From: an uncultured Eubacteriales bacterium
GTDB taxonomy: Bacteria > Bacillota > Clostridia > Oscillospirales > Ruminococcaceae
Length of the DNA stretch: 23,224 nt
Direction: 5' to 3'
Assembly (NCBI GenBank): GCA_959605275.1
Contig: CAUHFD010000015.1
Location: 1-23,224, forward strand
Part shown: in pieces, positions 13,417 to 20,490 of the stretch
Layout of the letters: every line of letters starts with the position of its first letter
Numbering within the stretch: position 1 is the stretch's first letter
The notes under the pieces: model-generated
Seen by the model: the letters and a program-made list of their open reading frames with translations, nothing else
Database searches by the model: none
Told to the model about the DNA's origin: nothing
Position numbers and translations under genes: made by a program

Positions 13417-13611
13417 ATGAAAAGAATATTCTCCTCTTTTGTAGCGTTATGTTGTCTCACGGCTGTTACCGCTTTCGGAGCATCTGCCCAATCGCTTACC
13501 CCCGCAACCGGCGATCGCGCAGTGGAATTGCTGCCATTGTTTATTATTTTGATTATAATTGCAATTGCAGCCATGGTTGCTTGTCTCGTTATCTTTAAAA
13601 AGAAAAAATAA
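13417..13611 (+). CDS. Tiny exported protein with sortase-type sorting signal
   Basis: 64 aa. N-terminal signal peptide (about 1-24, MKRIFSSFVALCCLTAVTAF ending ASA), then SLTPATGDRAVE, a second hydrophobic helix (about 38-59) and a KKKK tail. TPATGD fits the xPxTG(D) pattern of clostridial sorting signals, followed as expected by a membrane helix and positive charges. Between cleavage site and sorting motif only a few residues remain, so the protein has no ectodomain. It could alternatively be a two-helix membrane peptide. ATG 13417 is chosen, as AAAGGATG lies about ten bases upstream. It ends 15 bases before gltX and shares its transcript. Confidence 0.65.
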   Translation: MKRIFSSFVALCCLTAVTAFGASAQSLTPATGDRAVELLPLFIILIIIAIAAMVACLVIFKKKK

Positions 13612-13626
13612 TATGGAGGATTTTTA

Positions 13627-15090
13627 ATGACATTCGATAAGGTTAGAACCAGATTTGCGCCCAGTCCGACCGGCTATATGCACGTAGGCAATCTGAGGAC
13701 AGCGCTTTACGCTTACTTGCTGGCAAAAAAAAATAACGGTACTTTTATTTTAAGAATCGAGGATACCGATCAGGAACGTTATGTGGAAGGCGCTGTGGAT
13801 ATTATCTATAACACGCTCCGTCAGACCGGTTTGCTGTGGGATGAGGGTCCCGATATCGGCGGTCCGGTAGGTCCTTATATCCAAAGCCAAAGAATGGGTA
13901 TGTTTAAAGAGTATGCTATGCAATTGGTCGAAAAAGGAGCCGCTTACTATTGCTTCTGCGACAAAGAAAGACTGGAAGAAGTCAAAGTCATTCAGCAGGC
14001 AAGCGGTATTGCTCCCCATTATGACGGTCATTGCCGCAATCTCTCCAAAGAAGAAGTTCAGGCAAAGCTGGACGCAGGAATTCCTTATGTTATCAGACAA
14101 AAAATGCCACAGGAGGGTACCACTACTTTCCACGATGAGGTGTTTGGTGATATTACGGTAGAAAATTCTATTTTAGACGATCAGATTTTGATTAAGACCG
14201 ATGGTATGCCTACTTACAATTTTGCAAACGTGGTAGACGATCATACCATGGGAATTACCCATGTTATCCGCGGAAATGAGTATTTGTCCTCGACTCCGAA
14301 ATATAACCTGCTGTATCAGGCGTTCGGTTGGGATATTCCGGTTTATGTGCACTGCTCTCCGGTTATGAAAAACGCCACCGAGAAGCTTTCCAAGCGAAAC
14401 GGCGACGCCTCTTTCCAGGATTTGATCGCCAAAGGCTACCTGACCGAAGCGGTCATCAATTATATCGCTCTGTTGGGCTGGAGTCCGAAGGGGGAACAGG
14501 AAGTGTTTACGCTGGAGGAACTGGTACAGGAATTTGACATCAGCGGTATTTCCAAATCGCCCGCTATTTTTGATCCGGTGAAGCTGAAAGCGATCAACGG
14601 GGCTTATATTCGTAAACTCAGTTTGAAAAAATTTGAAGAAATGGCAATGCCTTATATTCGGGAAACCTGCAAACGAGAAGATGTTGACACCGCGATGATT
14701 GCAGAGGTTTTGCAGCCACGTACCGAATTATTTACTGACATTCCGGAACAGGTTGACTTTATTGACCAATTACCGGAATACGACATCGCTTTATATACCC
14801 ATAAAAAAATGAAAACCAATTCCGAAACAGCTCTGGAAGCACTAAACTGTCTGCTTCCCGTGTTGGAGGGGATTGAAGAATGGAATATGGATACCCTTCA
14901 TCAAGCCATTTTCTCTAAAATCGAAGAACTCGGTGTGAAAAACGGCTATATGCTCTGGCCTCTTCGGGTTGCTGTATCCGGAAAGCAATTTACACCGGGC
15001 GGAGGATTGGAAATTGCCGTTATCATCGGAAAAGAAGACACCTTGGCAAGAGTGCGTAAGGGTATTGAAAAACTAAAGGCTGAAGCATAA
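13627..15090 (+). CDS. gltX: Glutamyl-tRNA synthetase
   Basis: 487 aa, class I synthetase charging tRNA-Glu (and perhaps tRNA-Gln if the organism uses the amidotransferase route). RFAPSPTGYMHVGNLRTALY holds the HIGH-type motif (HVGN at 19-22), FILRIEDTDQER follows, TDGMPTYNFANVVDDHTMGI lines the active site, and the KMSKS-type motif is EKLSKRNGD (Lys253 to Arg257). CFC at 109-111 with GHC near 136 may bind zinc. GGAGG precedes the ATG by about seven bases. It is followed after 26 bases by yfbR. Confidence 0.97.
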   Translation: MTFDKVRTRFAPSPTGYMHVGNLRTALYAYLLAKKNNGTFILRIEDTDQERYVEGAVDIIYNTLRQTGLLWDEGPDIGGPVGPYIQSQRMGMFKEYAMQLVEKGAAYYCFCDKERLEEVKVIQQASGIAPHYDGHCRNLSKEEVQAKLDAGIPYVIRQKMPQEGTTTFHDEVFGDITVENSILDDQILIKTDGMPTYNFANVVDDHTMGITHVIRGNEYLSSTPKYNLLYQAFGWDIPVYVHCSPVMKNATEKLSKRNGDASFQDLIAKGYLTEAVINYIALLGWSPKGEQEVFTLEELVQEFDISGISKSPAIFDPVKLKAINGAYIRKLSLKKFEEMAMPYIRETCKREDVDTAMIAEVLQPRTELFTDIPEQVDFIDQLPEYDIALYTHKKMKTNSETALEALNCLLPVLEGIEEWNMDTLHQAIFSKIEELGVKNGYMLWPLRVAVSGKQFTPGGGLEIAVIIGKEDTLARVRKGIEKLKAEA

Positions 15091-15116
15091 GCGAAGCCTT
15101 GAAAAAGGACGAACGT

Positions 15117-15698
15117 ATGATGCAAAACAGCTTTTTTTCTATGATTTCCCGCATGAAACATATCAACCGCTGGGGGTTGATGCGTAACACATGGAGAGAA
15201 ACTTTATCCGAACACAGTCTGGATGTTGCCGTTATCGCTTACGGATTGGCAGTCATCGGCAACACCCGCCTGCAAAAGGAATATGATTGTGACCGTGCCT
15301 CTGTTTTGGGCATTTATCATGACGCAAGTGAAATCATCACCGGCGATCTGCCTACTCCGGTCAAATATCATAACGAAGAAATTAAACAGGCATATAAAAA
15401 AGTAGAAAGTGTCGCAAATCAGGCGCTCCTTGATATGATTCCGGAGGATATGAAATCCTGCTATCAGCATCTGTTTATCAAGTCCGAAGAAGACGCGCCG
15501 CTATGGAAGCTTGTCAAAGCGGCAGATAAAATTTCCGCATATATTAAATGCTTGGAAGAAGAAAGTGCGGGCAATCAGGAATTTTTAAAAGCAAAACAAA
15601 CGCTGCATGATTCTATTGTAAACCTTTGTCTGCCGGAAGCAGATATTTTTATAAATGAATTCTTGCCGTCTTTTACAAAAACATTGGACGAGCAATAA
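15117..15698 (+). CDS. yfbR: 5'-deoxynucleotidase, HD-domain (YfbR family)
   Basis: 193 aa. Removes phosphate from deoxyribonucleoside 5'-monophosphates; metal-dependent, cytosolic. The E. coli YfbR key residues fall at the same numbers when ATG 15117 is used: Arg18 (HINRWGLMR), His33 (SEHSLDVA), His68-Asp69 and Glu72 (YHDASEIITGDLPTPVKY), Asp137 (KAADKISAY). That agreement, with AAGGA seven bases upstream, favours this ATG over TTG 15099. Located between gltX and a DUF4870-like gene, probably cotranscribed. Confidence 0.93.
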   Translation: MMQNSFFSMISRMKHINRWGLMRNTWRETLSEHSLDVAVIAYGLAVIGNTRLQKEYDCDRASVLGIYHDASEIITGDLPTPVKYHNEEIKQAYKKVESVANQALLDMIPEDMKSCYQHLFIKSEEDAPLWKLVKAADKISAYIKCLEEESAGNQEFLKAKQTLHDSIVNLCLPEADIFINEFLPSFTKTLDEQ

Positions 15699-15715
15699 AG
15701 AAAGGATATAATATC

Positions 15716-16096
15716 ATGAACCAACAATTTCAAAATCAGCCTTATCCACCTGCTCCGAAGCAGCAAAACACCGTAATGGGAATTTTGTCTTACATATCTA
15801 TTTTATGCTTGATTCCCCTTTTAACCGAAAAAAATGATTCTTATGTGCAATTTCATGCCAAACAGGGAACAAACCTTTTTATCATTGAGGTTATTGTCGG
15901 AATCGTCGGCGGAATCTTGACCGGTATTCTCAATTTTATTCCGTTTATCGGCGGATTTTTAAGCGGCATCATCGGATTCGCAACCGGTGTGCTGAGTCTA
16001 TGCTTTTTCGTGCTCTCAATATTGGGAATCGTCAATGCCTGCAACGGCGAAATGAAGCCCCTGCCGGTTATTGAAAAAATACAGTTAATGAAGTAA
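15716..16096 (+). CDS. Tic20/DUF4870-like small membrane protein
   Basis: 126 aa. Pro/Gln-rich N-terminus (NQQFQNQPYPPAPKQQ), then the DUF4870-type core: GILSYISILCLIPLLTE, the conserved SYVQFHAKQGTNLF, and two or three hydrophobic Gly-rich helices (about 54-107). Function in bacteria is unknown; relatives are small polytopic membrane proteins. GAAAGG precedes the ATG, 17 bases after yfbR, so it is the last gene of the gltX transcript. Confidence 0.75.
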   Translation: MNQQFQNQPYPPAPKQQNTVMGILSYISILCLIPLLTEKNDSYVQFHAKQGTNLFIIEVIVGIVGGILTGILNFIPFIGGFLSGIIGFATGVLSLCFFVLSILGIVNACNGEMKPLPVIEKIQLMK

Positions 16097-16148
16097 TAAC
16101 ACCGCATAATTTTAAAAAGACTGAAACGGATCCCTTTTTAACAAACCG

Positions 16149-16183
16149 CACCCCCTCCGCCTACATAATCGGCGGAGGGGGTG
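16149..16183 (+). terminator. GC-rich hairpin ending the gltX operon
   Basis: CACCCCCTCCGCC (16149-16161) pairs exactly with GGCGGAGGGGGTG (16171-16183). Only TTTCG follows on the plus strand, so the T-run is short, but stem strength and position about 50 bases after the stop fit a terminator. Confidence 0.7.
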
Positions 16184-16302
16184 TTTCGTCGGTATATTAA
16201 CATATATTTTCCTATGTTATTTTAAGAAAAACGGCGGTCATTTCACCAACAATTACATTCCCAATGAATCAATCCGGTTTTGATCTGCACGGCGGATTTG
16301 GC

Positions 16303-16758
16303 TTAAAGTAAAAGATAGCACAAGGCTAACAATAACTTTCCATCTGTTCCTTCCCGCATTAAGACAATCAGTAAAAGAAGAACGATCAAACGGTCCTGAT
16401 CCAAATTCAACTGAGATAAAATGCCTTCTATAAAGTTTCCTCCGGACTGAGGACTTTTTTGATCCGGCTCTTTTGTTTTTTCCCGGCGTTCCGGCTTTTC
16501 CGTCTGTCTGCCGGGCAAATCGGAATGTGTCACAGGTGGCATTTCAGAACGACGATTGCTCTGCTGTCCCGAAATATTCGGTTGATTACGGGCATGGGAT
16601 TGGTCGGGCGGCGGAGGTTCAGAATGCTGTTTTTTATCAGGCTCGATCCCGTTCAGCTTATTATTGGCAATGCGTTGCATTTCCCGCACTCGCCGAATCG
16701 CATCCTGTTGCATGGACATGATATCTTTGCTCGAAAAATTACTGTTTTGCCAAGTCAT
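16303..16758 (-). CDS. Conserved clostridial protein of unknown function with C-terminal hydrophobic segment
   Basis: 151 aa. N-terminal helix IMSMQQDAIRRVREMQRIAN (about 13-32), a Pro/Gln/Lys-rich low-complexity middle (about 38-105), and a hydrophobic C-terminal segment LDQDRLIVLLLLIVLMREG then GKLLLALCYLLL. I recognise this layout (helical AIRRVREMQ head, charged linker, hydrophobic tail) from clostridial hypothetical proteins; no function is known to me. No strong Shine-Dalgarno precedes the ATG at 16758, so the start is uncertain. It is third in a same-strand set, 189 bases after the 152-aa gene. Confidence 0.65.
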   Translation of the reverse strand: MTWQNSNFSSKDIMSMQQDAIRRVREMQRIANNKLNGIEPDKKQHSEPPPPDQSHARNQPNISGQQSNRRSEMPPVTHSDLPGRQTEKPERREKTKEPDQKSPQSGGNFIEGILSQLNLDQDRLIVLLLLIVLMREGTDGKLLLALCYLLL

Positions 16759-16947
16759 TTTTCAGTGGGCGGCAGATTTTTCCTGCGCTCCGCTCCCCCC
16801 TTATTTATCAGATAAATACTACACAATAACAGTCAATACCAATGCACTTTTTTCACAAAGCACAACCTCTTACGATAAAATAACAGAAACGCTACAAACA
16901 AATATGCAACAATGCCTGCTATTTATCGTGTGGCATTTCCCGAAATA

Positions 16948-17406
16948 TTATTTAAAAAAACCGTCCAAAATTCCCGATTCTTTCAATAGAGGAAGTAAGG
17001 AGAATAACTTCATCAATTTTAAAACCTCATCCACTTTATGCCGCCTGTCCTCCCGCATCAGCGGACGAAGCGCCTGCAAAAAACGTGTGTTGTCATCCTC
17101 GTTGTGAAATGCCGACATTACCTGCTGTATTTTCATAATGGTATTGATATCAATGCCGCCTAAATCCATTCCACCGGTTTGAGCCAGCTTATTTTCCGAT
17201 GACTGGGTGTTTGCGCTATTTCCTCCTGATGACAGCAATCCGCTCAATGCAGACAGATCAAAGCCTCCCGATGAATCGGATTTTTGTTCGGGACCTGATG
17301 CTGCTCCCTCATTTCCAATTCCCAGCATATTCGCAACATTTTGTACTTTCTGCATTCCTTCTTCGCTGCCCAAAATCTCCTGAAGTTTGGAAATGAGATC
17401 ATCCAT
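16948..17406 (-). CDS. Conserved small protein of unknown function
   Basis: 152 aa. N-terminal helix MDDLISKLQEILGSEEGMQK (1-20), a Gly/Ser-rich linker (about 33-80), and a C-terminal helical domain MKIQQVMSAFHNEDDNTRFL through LRPLMREDRRHKVDEVLKLM to a hydrophobic end SLLPLLKESGILDGFF. No signal peptide or certain membrane helix. I know the pattern from clostridial hypothetical proteins but no function. It starts three bases after the stop of the 81-aa gene, so the two are tightly linked. Confidence 0.75.
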   Translation of the reverse strand: MDDLISKLQEILGSEEGMQKVQNVANMLGIGNEGAASGPEQKSDSSGGFDLSALSGLLSSGGNSANTQSSENKLAQTGGMDLGGIDINTIMKIQQVMSAFHNEDDNTRFLQALRPLMREDRRHKVDEVLKLMKLFSLLPLLKESGILDGFFK

Positions 17407-17409
17407 TGT

Positions 17410-17655
17410 TTATTTTTCCCCCATTAATTTTTTCAGCAGCACCTGTGCCTGCGGCGAGTTTAAAAGCTGCTGCGCCAACGCCGGATTTGCGAGCACTTGC
17501 TGAACTTTTGCGGCATCGCTCGGATTCATATTTTTAAGAGCGTCATTGATGTTTTGACCTTCTAACTTTCTTTTGAGTTCGTCCGGTGTAGTCCCCATTT
17601 TTTTGCTTGCCTTTTGCAGCAATTCGTTCATTTGTTGATCTGAAAAGTTTCCCAT
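17410..17655 (-). CDS. Conserved small helical protein of unknown function
   Basis: 81 aa, all-helical in appearance: MNELLQKASKKMGTTPDELKR, then NPSDAAKVQQVLANPALAQQL and SPQAQVLLKKLMGEK. The Asn-Pro-x(3-4)-Gln-Leu style resembles small STI1-like helical repeats, a weak similarity. Start ATG 17655 has AGGGAG seven bases upstream. First gene of the three-gene set; only three bases separate it from the next gene. Confidence 0.72.
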   Translation of the reverse strand: MGNFSDQQMNELLQKASKKMGTTPDELKRKLEGQNINDALKNMNPSDAAKVQQVLANPALAQQLLNSPQAQVLLKKLMGEK

Positions 17656-17826
17656 CTCATTACTCCCTCTCGGCATATTTGTTCTGTTAACACTTTACTT
17701 CTGCTTGCTTTTTTTTACGACATCACGTATGATTAGATATGTTCATCAAATCATCACATATTTATGTTATGCTGGATGAAAATAGTTGCTGTAAAAGCAA
17801 ATACAGACTTTTAGAGAGGTCCTTCT

Positions 17827-18306
17827 ATGCGAATCATTGTCATTTCCGACACACACGGAAATTTTAAAACCTTGTGGGACATTGTGGATAAACATCAAAA
17901 CGACGCACAAACAATTGTTTTTCTGGGCGACGGCTTGCGTGAGCTGGAGGATGTCATCACGCTTTATCCCAAACTTGATTTTAAATATGTCGCCGGAAAC
18001 TGTGATTATGCCAGTACGGCAAAGCGGACAGATGCTTTCTGGGCAGAAGGCAAAAAAATCCTCTTTACACACGGTGACAACTACGGTGTCAAGCACTCCG
18101 TTGACCGGCTGATAAGCATTGCCCGTGAAAACCATGCCGACATTGCTTTGTTCGGACACACCCATTGCGGAATAACCGAATATCATGACGATCTTTATCT
18201 GATGAATCCCGGAAGCCCATCTTGTCCTCGCAATGCAAAAGCCAGCTACGGCATCATTGATATTGTCCCTGCCGGGATCGCTCTCAATTTGGTTGTGATA
18301 CCGTAA
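17827..18306 (+). CDS. YfcE/MJ0936-type metallophosphoesterase
   Basis: 159 aa, usual length. Calcineurin-like two-metal phosphodiesterase: Asp8 and His10 in SDTHGN, Asp35 in FLGDG, Asn58 in VAGNCDY, His82 in FTHGD, His111 and His113 in GHTHCG, then NPGSPSCPRN typical of the YfcE subfamily. All metal ligands are present. Natural substrate is unknown. AGAGAGGT precedes the ATG. Single gene between two minus-strand groups; 17656-17826 holds no clear promoter that I can defend. Confidence 0.92.
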   Translation: MRIIVISDTHGNFKTLWDIVDKHQNDAQTIVFLGDGLRELEDVITLYPKLDFKYVAGNCDYASTAKRTDAFWAEGKKILFTHGDNYGVKHSVDRLISIARENHADIALFGHTHCGITEYHDDLYLMNPGSPSCPRNAKASYGIIDIVPAGIALNLVVIP

Positions 18307-18457
18307 ACGGAAACAACAGAAATCATTATTAACAGACACTCTATTATATGCAGTGTCGAAAAATGTGTGTCTGAACGATTATCAAAAAGAAAGCACCGCG
18401 GATTTCCGAAGCGCTTTATCTTTCCTGTATTTTTGCAACAATCTTTTTTCTTTTTTA

Positions 18458-19507
18458 TTATGTAGTATCACTTGATTTATATTTTTCCACTACCGGGTCA
18501 ATAAACTGATATTTTCGATTATAGTCTTTGGTAGCATCATCCCGTACTACCGGGGAAGTATGTTTTTGTAAAAGCTTGACAATCTGATAAACATCAATCC
18601 ATATCTCGTTATTTCCTTCTTTTTGTGACTCATCAAAAATAAGTTGCATTCCGAAGTGAAGATGCGGTTTTGTCATCCCATTGACATTTTCCTGGTTGCT
18701 GTATCCGGTCATTCCCAAATATCCGATAACATCTCCGGCTTGGATGATTGCTCCTTCCTTGACAGACGGATGGAACGGATGATCTTTACGCAAATGCGCA
18801 TAGTAGTAGTATCGTTTTTTATCTAAACTGCGAATCCCTACCCGCCATCCGCCGTACTGGTTCCATGCAGCCACCTCAACAATACCGCTTTCTACCGCCA
18901 TAATCGGCGTGCCGATACTGCCGAGCAAATCATTGCCCAAATGCTTTCGTTTAAAGCCATAGCTTCTGGAATTGCCAAAATCATCATAGTGAGAAAAGCT
19001 ATATGCATAAGCGATGGGAGAATATGCTTTTAATCCGTACTTCTTTGTCATTTCCGGATGCTCGGTTCCTGCCGTTTCCGGAGTGGCAATCTGATATTCT
19101 CCCACCATGCCGCCTAAAACGGCATCATATGCTTCATAAAAATACCGATAATACTTTAAGCTGTTTTCACAAAGCTCTTCAGCCGTTTTCCCATCTTTAC
19201 ATTTGGCAACATATTGGTCCATGTCTTTAGATTTGTATTTTTTCCAATTGCCGCCGTATTTTGTTCCAAGATAAGCAAGCGTTGTAACCCAATCCATATG
19301 ACAACCGCTCTCTTTGGTTGTAATATCAAGATTTAACGCTTTCTCCATCGCGTTGTAAGGAATATCAAACTCCACCCATTTAATATATTCCTCTCCGATG
19401 GCATTAGCAGAAAATTTTAATTTAGACAGAAAGCTGACTCCGGTTACCGTGATCGCCGCGACCAACAAAAGAGCCGTTAAAATAAAAAGTGTATTTTTTT
19501 TCAGCAC
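18458..19507 (-). CDS. Membrane-anchored M23 (LytM-type) metallopeptidase
   Basis: 349 aa. Short cytoplasmic tail, one membrane helix (about 6-28), a conserved helical N-terminal domain (about 35-140, FDIPYNAMEKALNLD to MVGEYQ), and a C-terminal M23 domain with all zinc and catalytic residues: His189 and Asp193 in HLGNDLLG, His238 in YYYAHL, His282/His284 in PHLHFGM. Expected to cut peptidoglycan cross-bridges outside the membrane; a sporulation role (SpoIIQ-like) is possible but unproven. The start is GTG 19507, six bases after GGAGGG; the ATG at 19522 overlaps that site. It follows the BofC-like gene by 85 bases. Confidence 0.9.
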   Translation of the reverse strand: MLKKNTLFILTALLLVAAITVTGVSFLSKLKFSANAIGEEYIKWVEFDIPYNAMEKALNLDITTKESGCHMDWVTTLAYLGTKYGGNWKKYKSKDMDQYVAKCKDGKTAEELCENSLKYYRYFYEAYDAVLGGMVGEYQIATPETAGTEHPEMTKKYGLKAYSPIAYAYSFSHYDDFGNSRSYGFKRKHLGNDLLGSIGTPIMAVESGIVEVAAWNQYGGWRVGIRSLDKKRYYYYAHLRKDHPFHPSVKEGAIIQAGDVIGYLGMTGYSNQENVNGMTKPHLHFGMQLIFDESQKEGNNEIWIDVYQIVKLLQKHTSPVVRDDATKDYNRKYQFIDPVVEKYKSSDTT

Positions 19508-19592
19508 GCCGATCCCTCCCATACAGTATATTGAGGAAACAGCTGATTTATACGAAACTGTATAATTTTTTGATAACGCGTACAGAATACTT

Positions 19593-19910
19593 TCAGCTTG
19601 TCAAATCTTCGATCAGACTTTGAAGCTGTTGTTCATTGTATACTTGTATTCCGGATTGCAAGCTTTGTATATCCTCTTCCGGCAAAGTTTCTACCGGCAC
19701 TTCATATATTTGAGCAGGAGTACTCTCTCCGGCTTTAAAAACAGCGATATTCCCATCGTATTCTTTAATAATATAGGAATACGAAACGGGCTCATCGTTT
19801 TTCGGCTGAGCAGCGCCTATATTGTTTCCGATGGCATACAAAAAAACCGATACGGATAAAATAAGGATAAATACAGCAATTCCTACGCCGACAATATCTG
19901 CTTTTCTCAT
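19593..19910 (-). CDS. BofC-like small membrane-anchored protein
   Basis: 105 aa. One N-terminal membrane helix (about 5-27, IVGVGIAVFILILSVSVFLY), then a soluble extracytoplasmic domain: SYIIKEYDGNIAVFKAGE, IYEVPVETLPEEDIQSLQSG and a terminal LQSLIEDLTS. This pattern (KEY-GxIAVF ... LPEEDxxxLxxGI ... LIEDxTS) recalls the BofC C-terminal domain found in clostridial proteins; B. subtilis BofC is a forespore-secreted inhibitor in pro-sigma-K control. The similarity is from memory and weak. ATG 19910 is preceded by AAAGGA at 12 bases; ATG 19922 touches it. Probably cotranscribed with the M23 gene. Confidence 0.65.
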   Translation of the reverse strand: MRKADIVGVGIAVFILILSVSVFLYAIGNNIGAAQPKNDEPVSYSYIIKEYDGNIAVFKAGESTPAQIYEVPVETLPEEDIQSLQSGIQVYNEQQLQSLIEDLTS

Positions 19911-20198
19911 AGTAACGATCATTCCTTTCTATGTTTGCTTCCTAACCGTTTACAAGGCAATTGAAGCAAATGGAGCGTAACAAGACAGCTCATACTGATC
20001 ATGATACATGATAATAAAACTTTCTCTGTATTCCGGTATCATTACAATCCTTACCGACCGTATTACTTTTTAATCAAGATATAAGTTATCATTGTAACTT
20101 TATTTTAGTCAAATCTAAAATTTATATTCAATTTTGTTCCAATTTCACAACAAGAAATGGCAATATATTACGATTATTTTACAGTTTCCAAATTTTAC

Positions 20199-20227
20199 TT
20201 AACAAAATCCCTTGATTGTGATATAAT
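20199..20227 (+). promoter_or_regulatory. Distal promoter (P1) of the PBP gene
   Basis: TTAACA (20199-20204), 17-base spacer, TATAAT (20222-20227), with extended TGA before the -10. The stretch 19923-20198 is AT-rich and shows no gene or other clear site. Confidence 0.7.
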
Positions 20228-20312
20228 AAGCTGGAAATATCATCGAAATCATAGGTTTTGGGTGTTTCTGAGAGCATAGAACCATTGCTCGCTTCGCTAT
20301 GCCAGTGGTTTA

Positions 20313-20321
20313 TGATATAAT
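20313..20321 (+). promoter_or_regulatory. Possible proximal promoter (P2) of the PBP gene
   Basis: Extended -10 TGATATAAT (20313-20321) without a clear -35. TGATATAATAA here repeats 20219-20229 exactly, 94 bases downstream, and both copies are followed by a GAAATAT.AT sequence. Confidence 0.45.
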
Positions 20322-20409
20322 AAATTGAAATATTATTCTTCAACAGCGTTTCAATGACACAGCAATATTACAAAGCCAAACCGGCTATGATAAAAAGCAA
20401 TATGGTATC

Positions 20410-20470
20410 AATCACCGGGCGAGTTTGACAGAATTGCAGAAAGCACCTATCATGCTGCTCTGTGGTGATT
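20410..20470 (+). promoter_or_regulatory. Structured leader next to the PBP ribosome binding site
   Basis: Three nested pairings: AATCACC (20410-20416) with GGTGATT (20464-20470), ACAG (20428-20431) with CTGT (20460-20463), GCAG (20436-20439) with CTGC (20455-20458). The structure ends one base before AAAGGAGG (20472-20479). No known riboswitch class recognised. Confidence 0.45.
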
Positions 20471-20490
20471 CAAAGGAGGCAAATACACGG

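Noticed and set aside
18325..18420. Hairpins (GACACT/AGTGTC and an imperfect AAAGC/GCTTT stem) after the phosphoesterase and M23 genes
   Set aside because: Stems are short or mismatched without a matching T-run, so I do not call a terminator for either gene.
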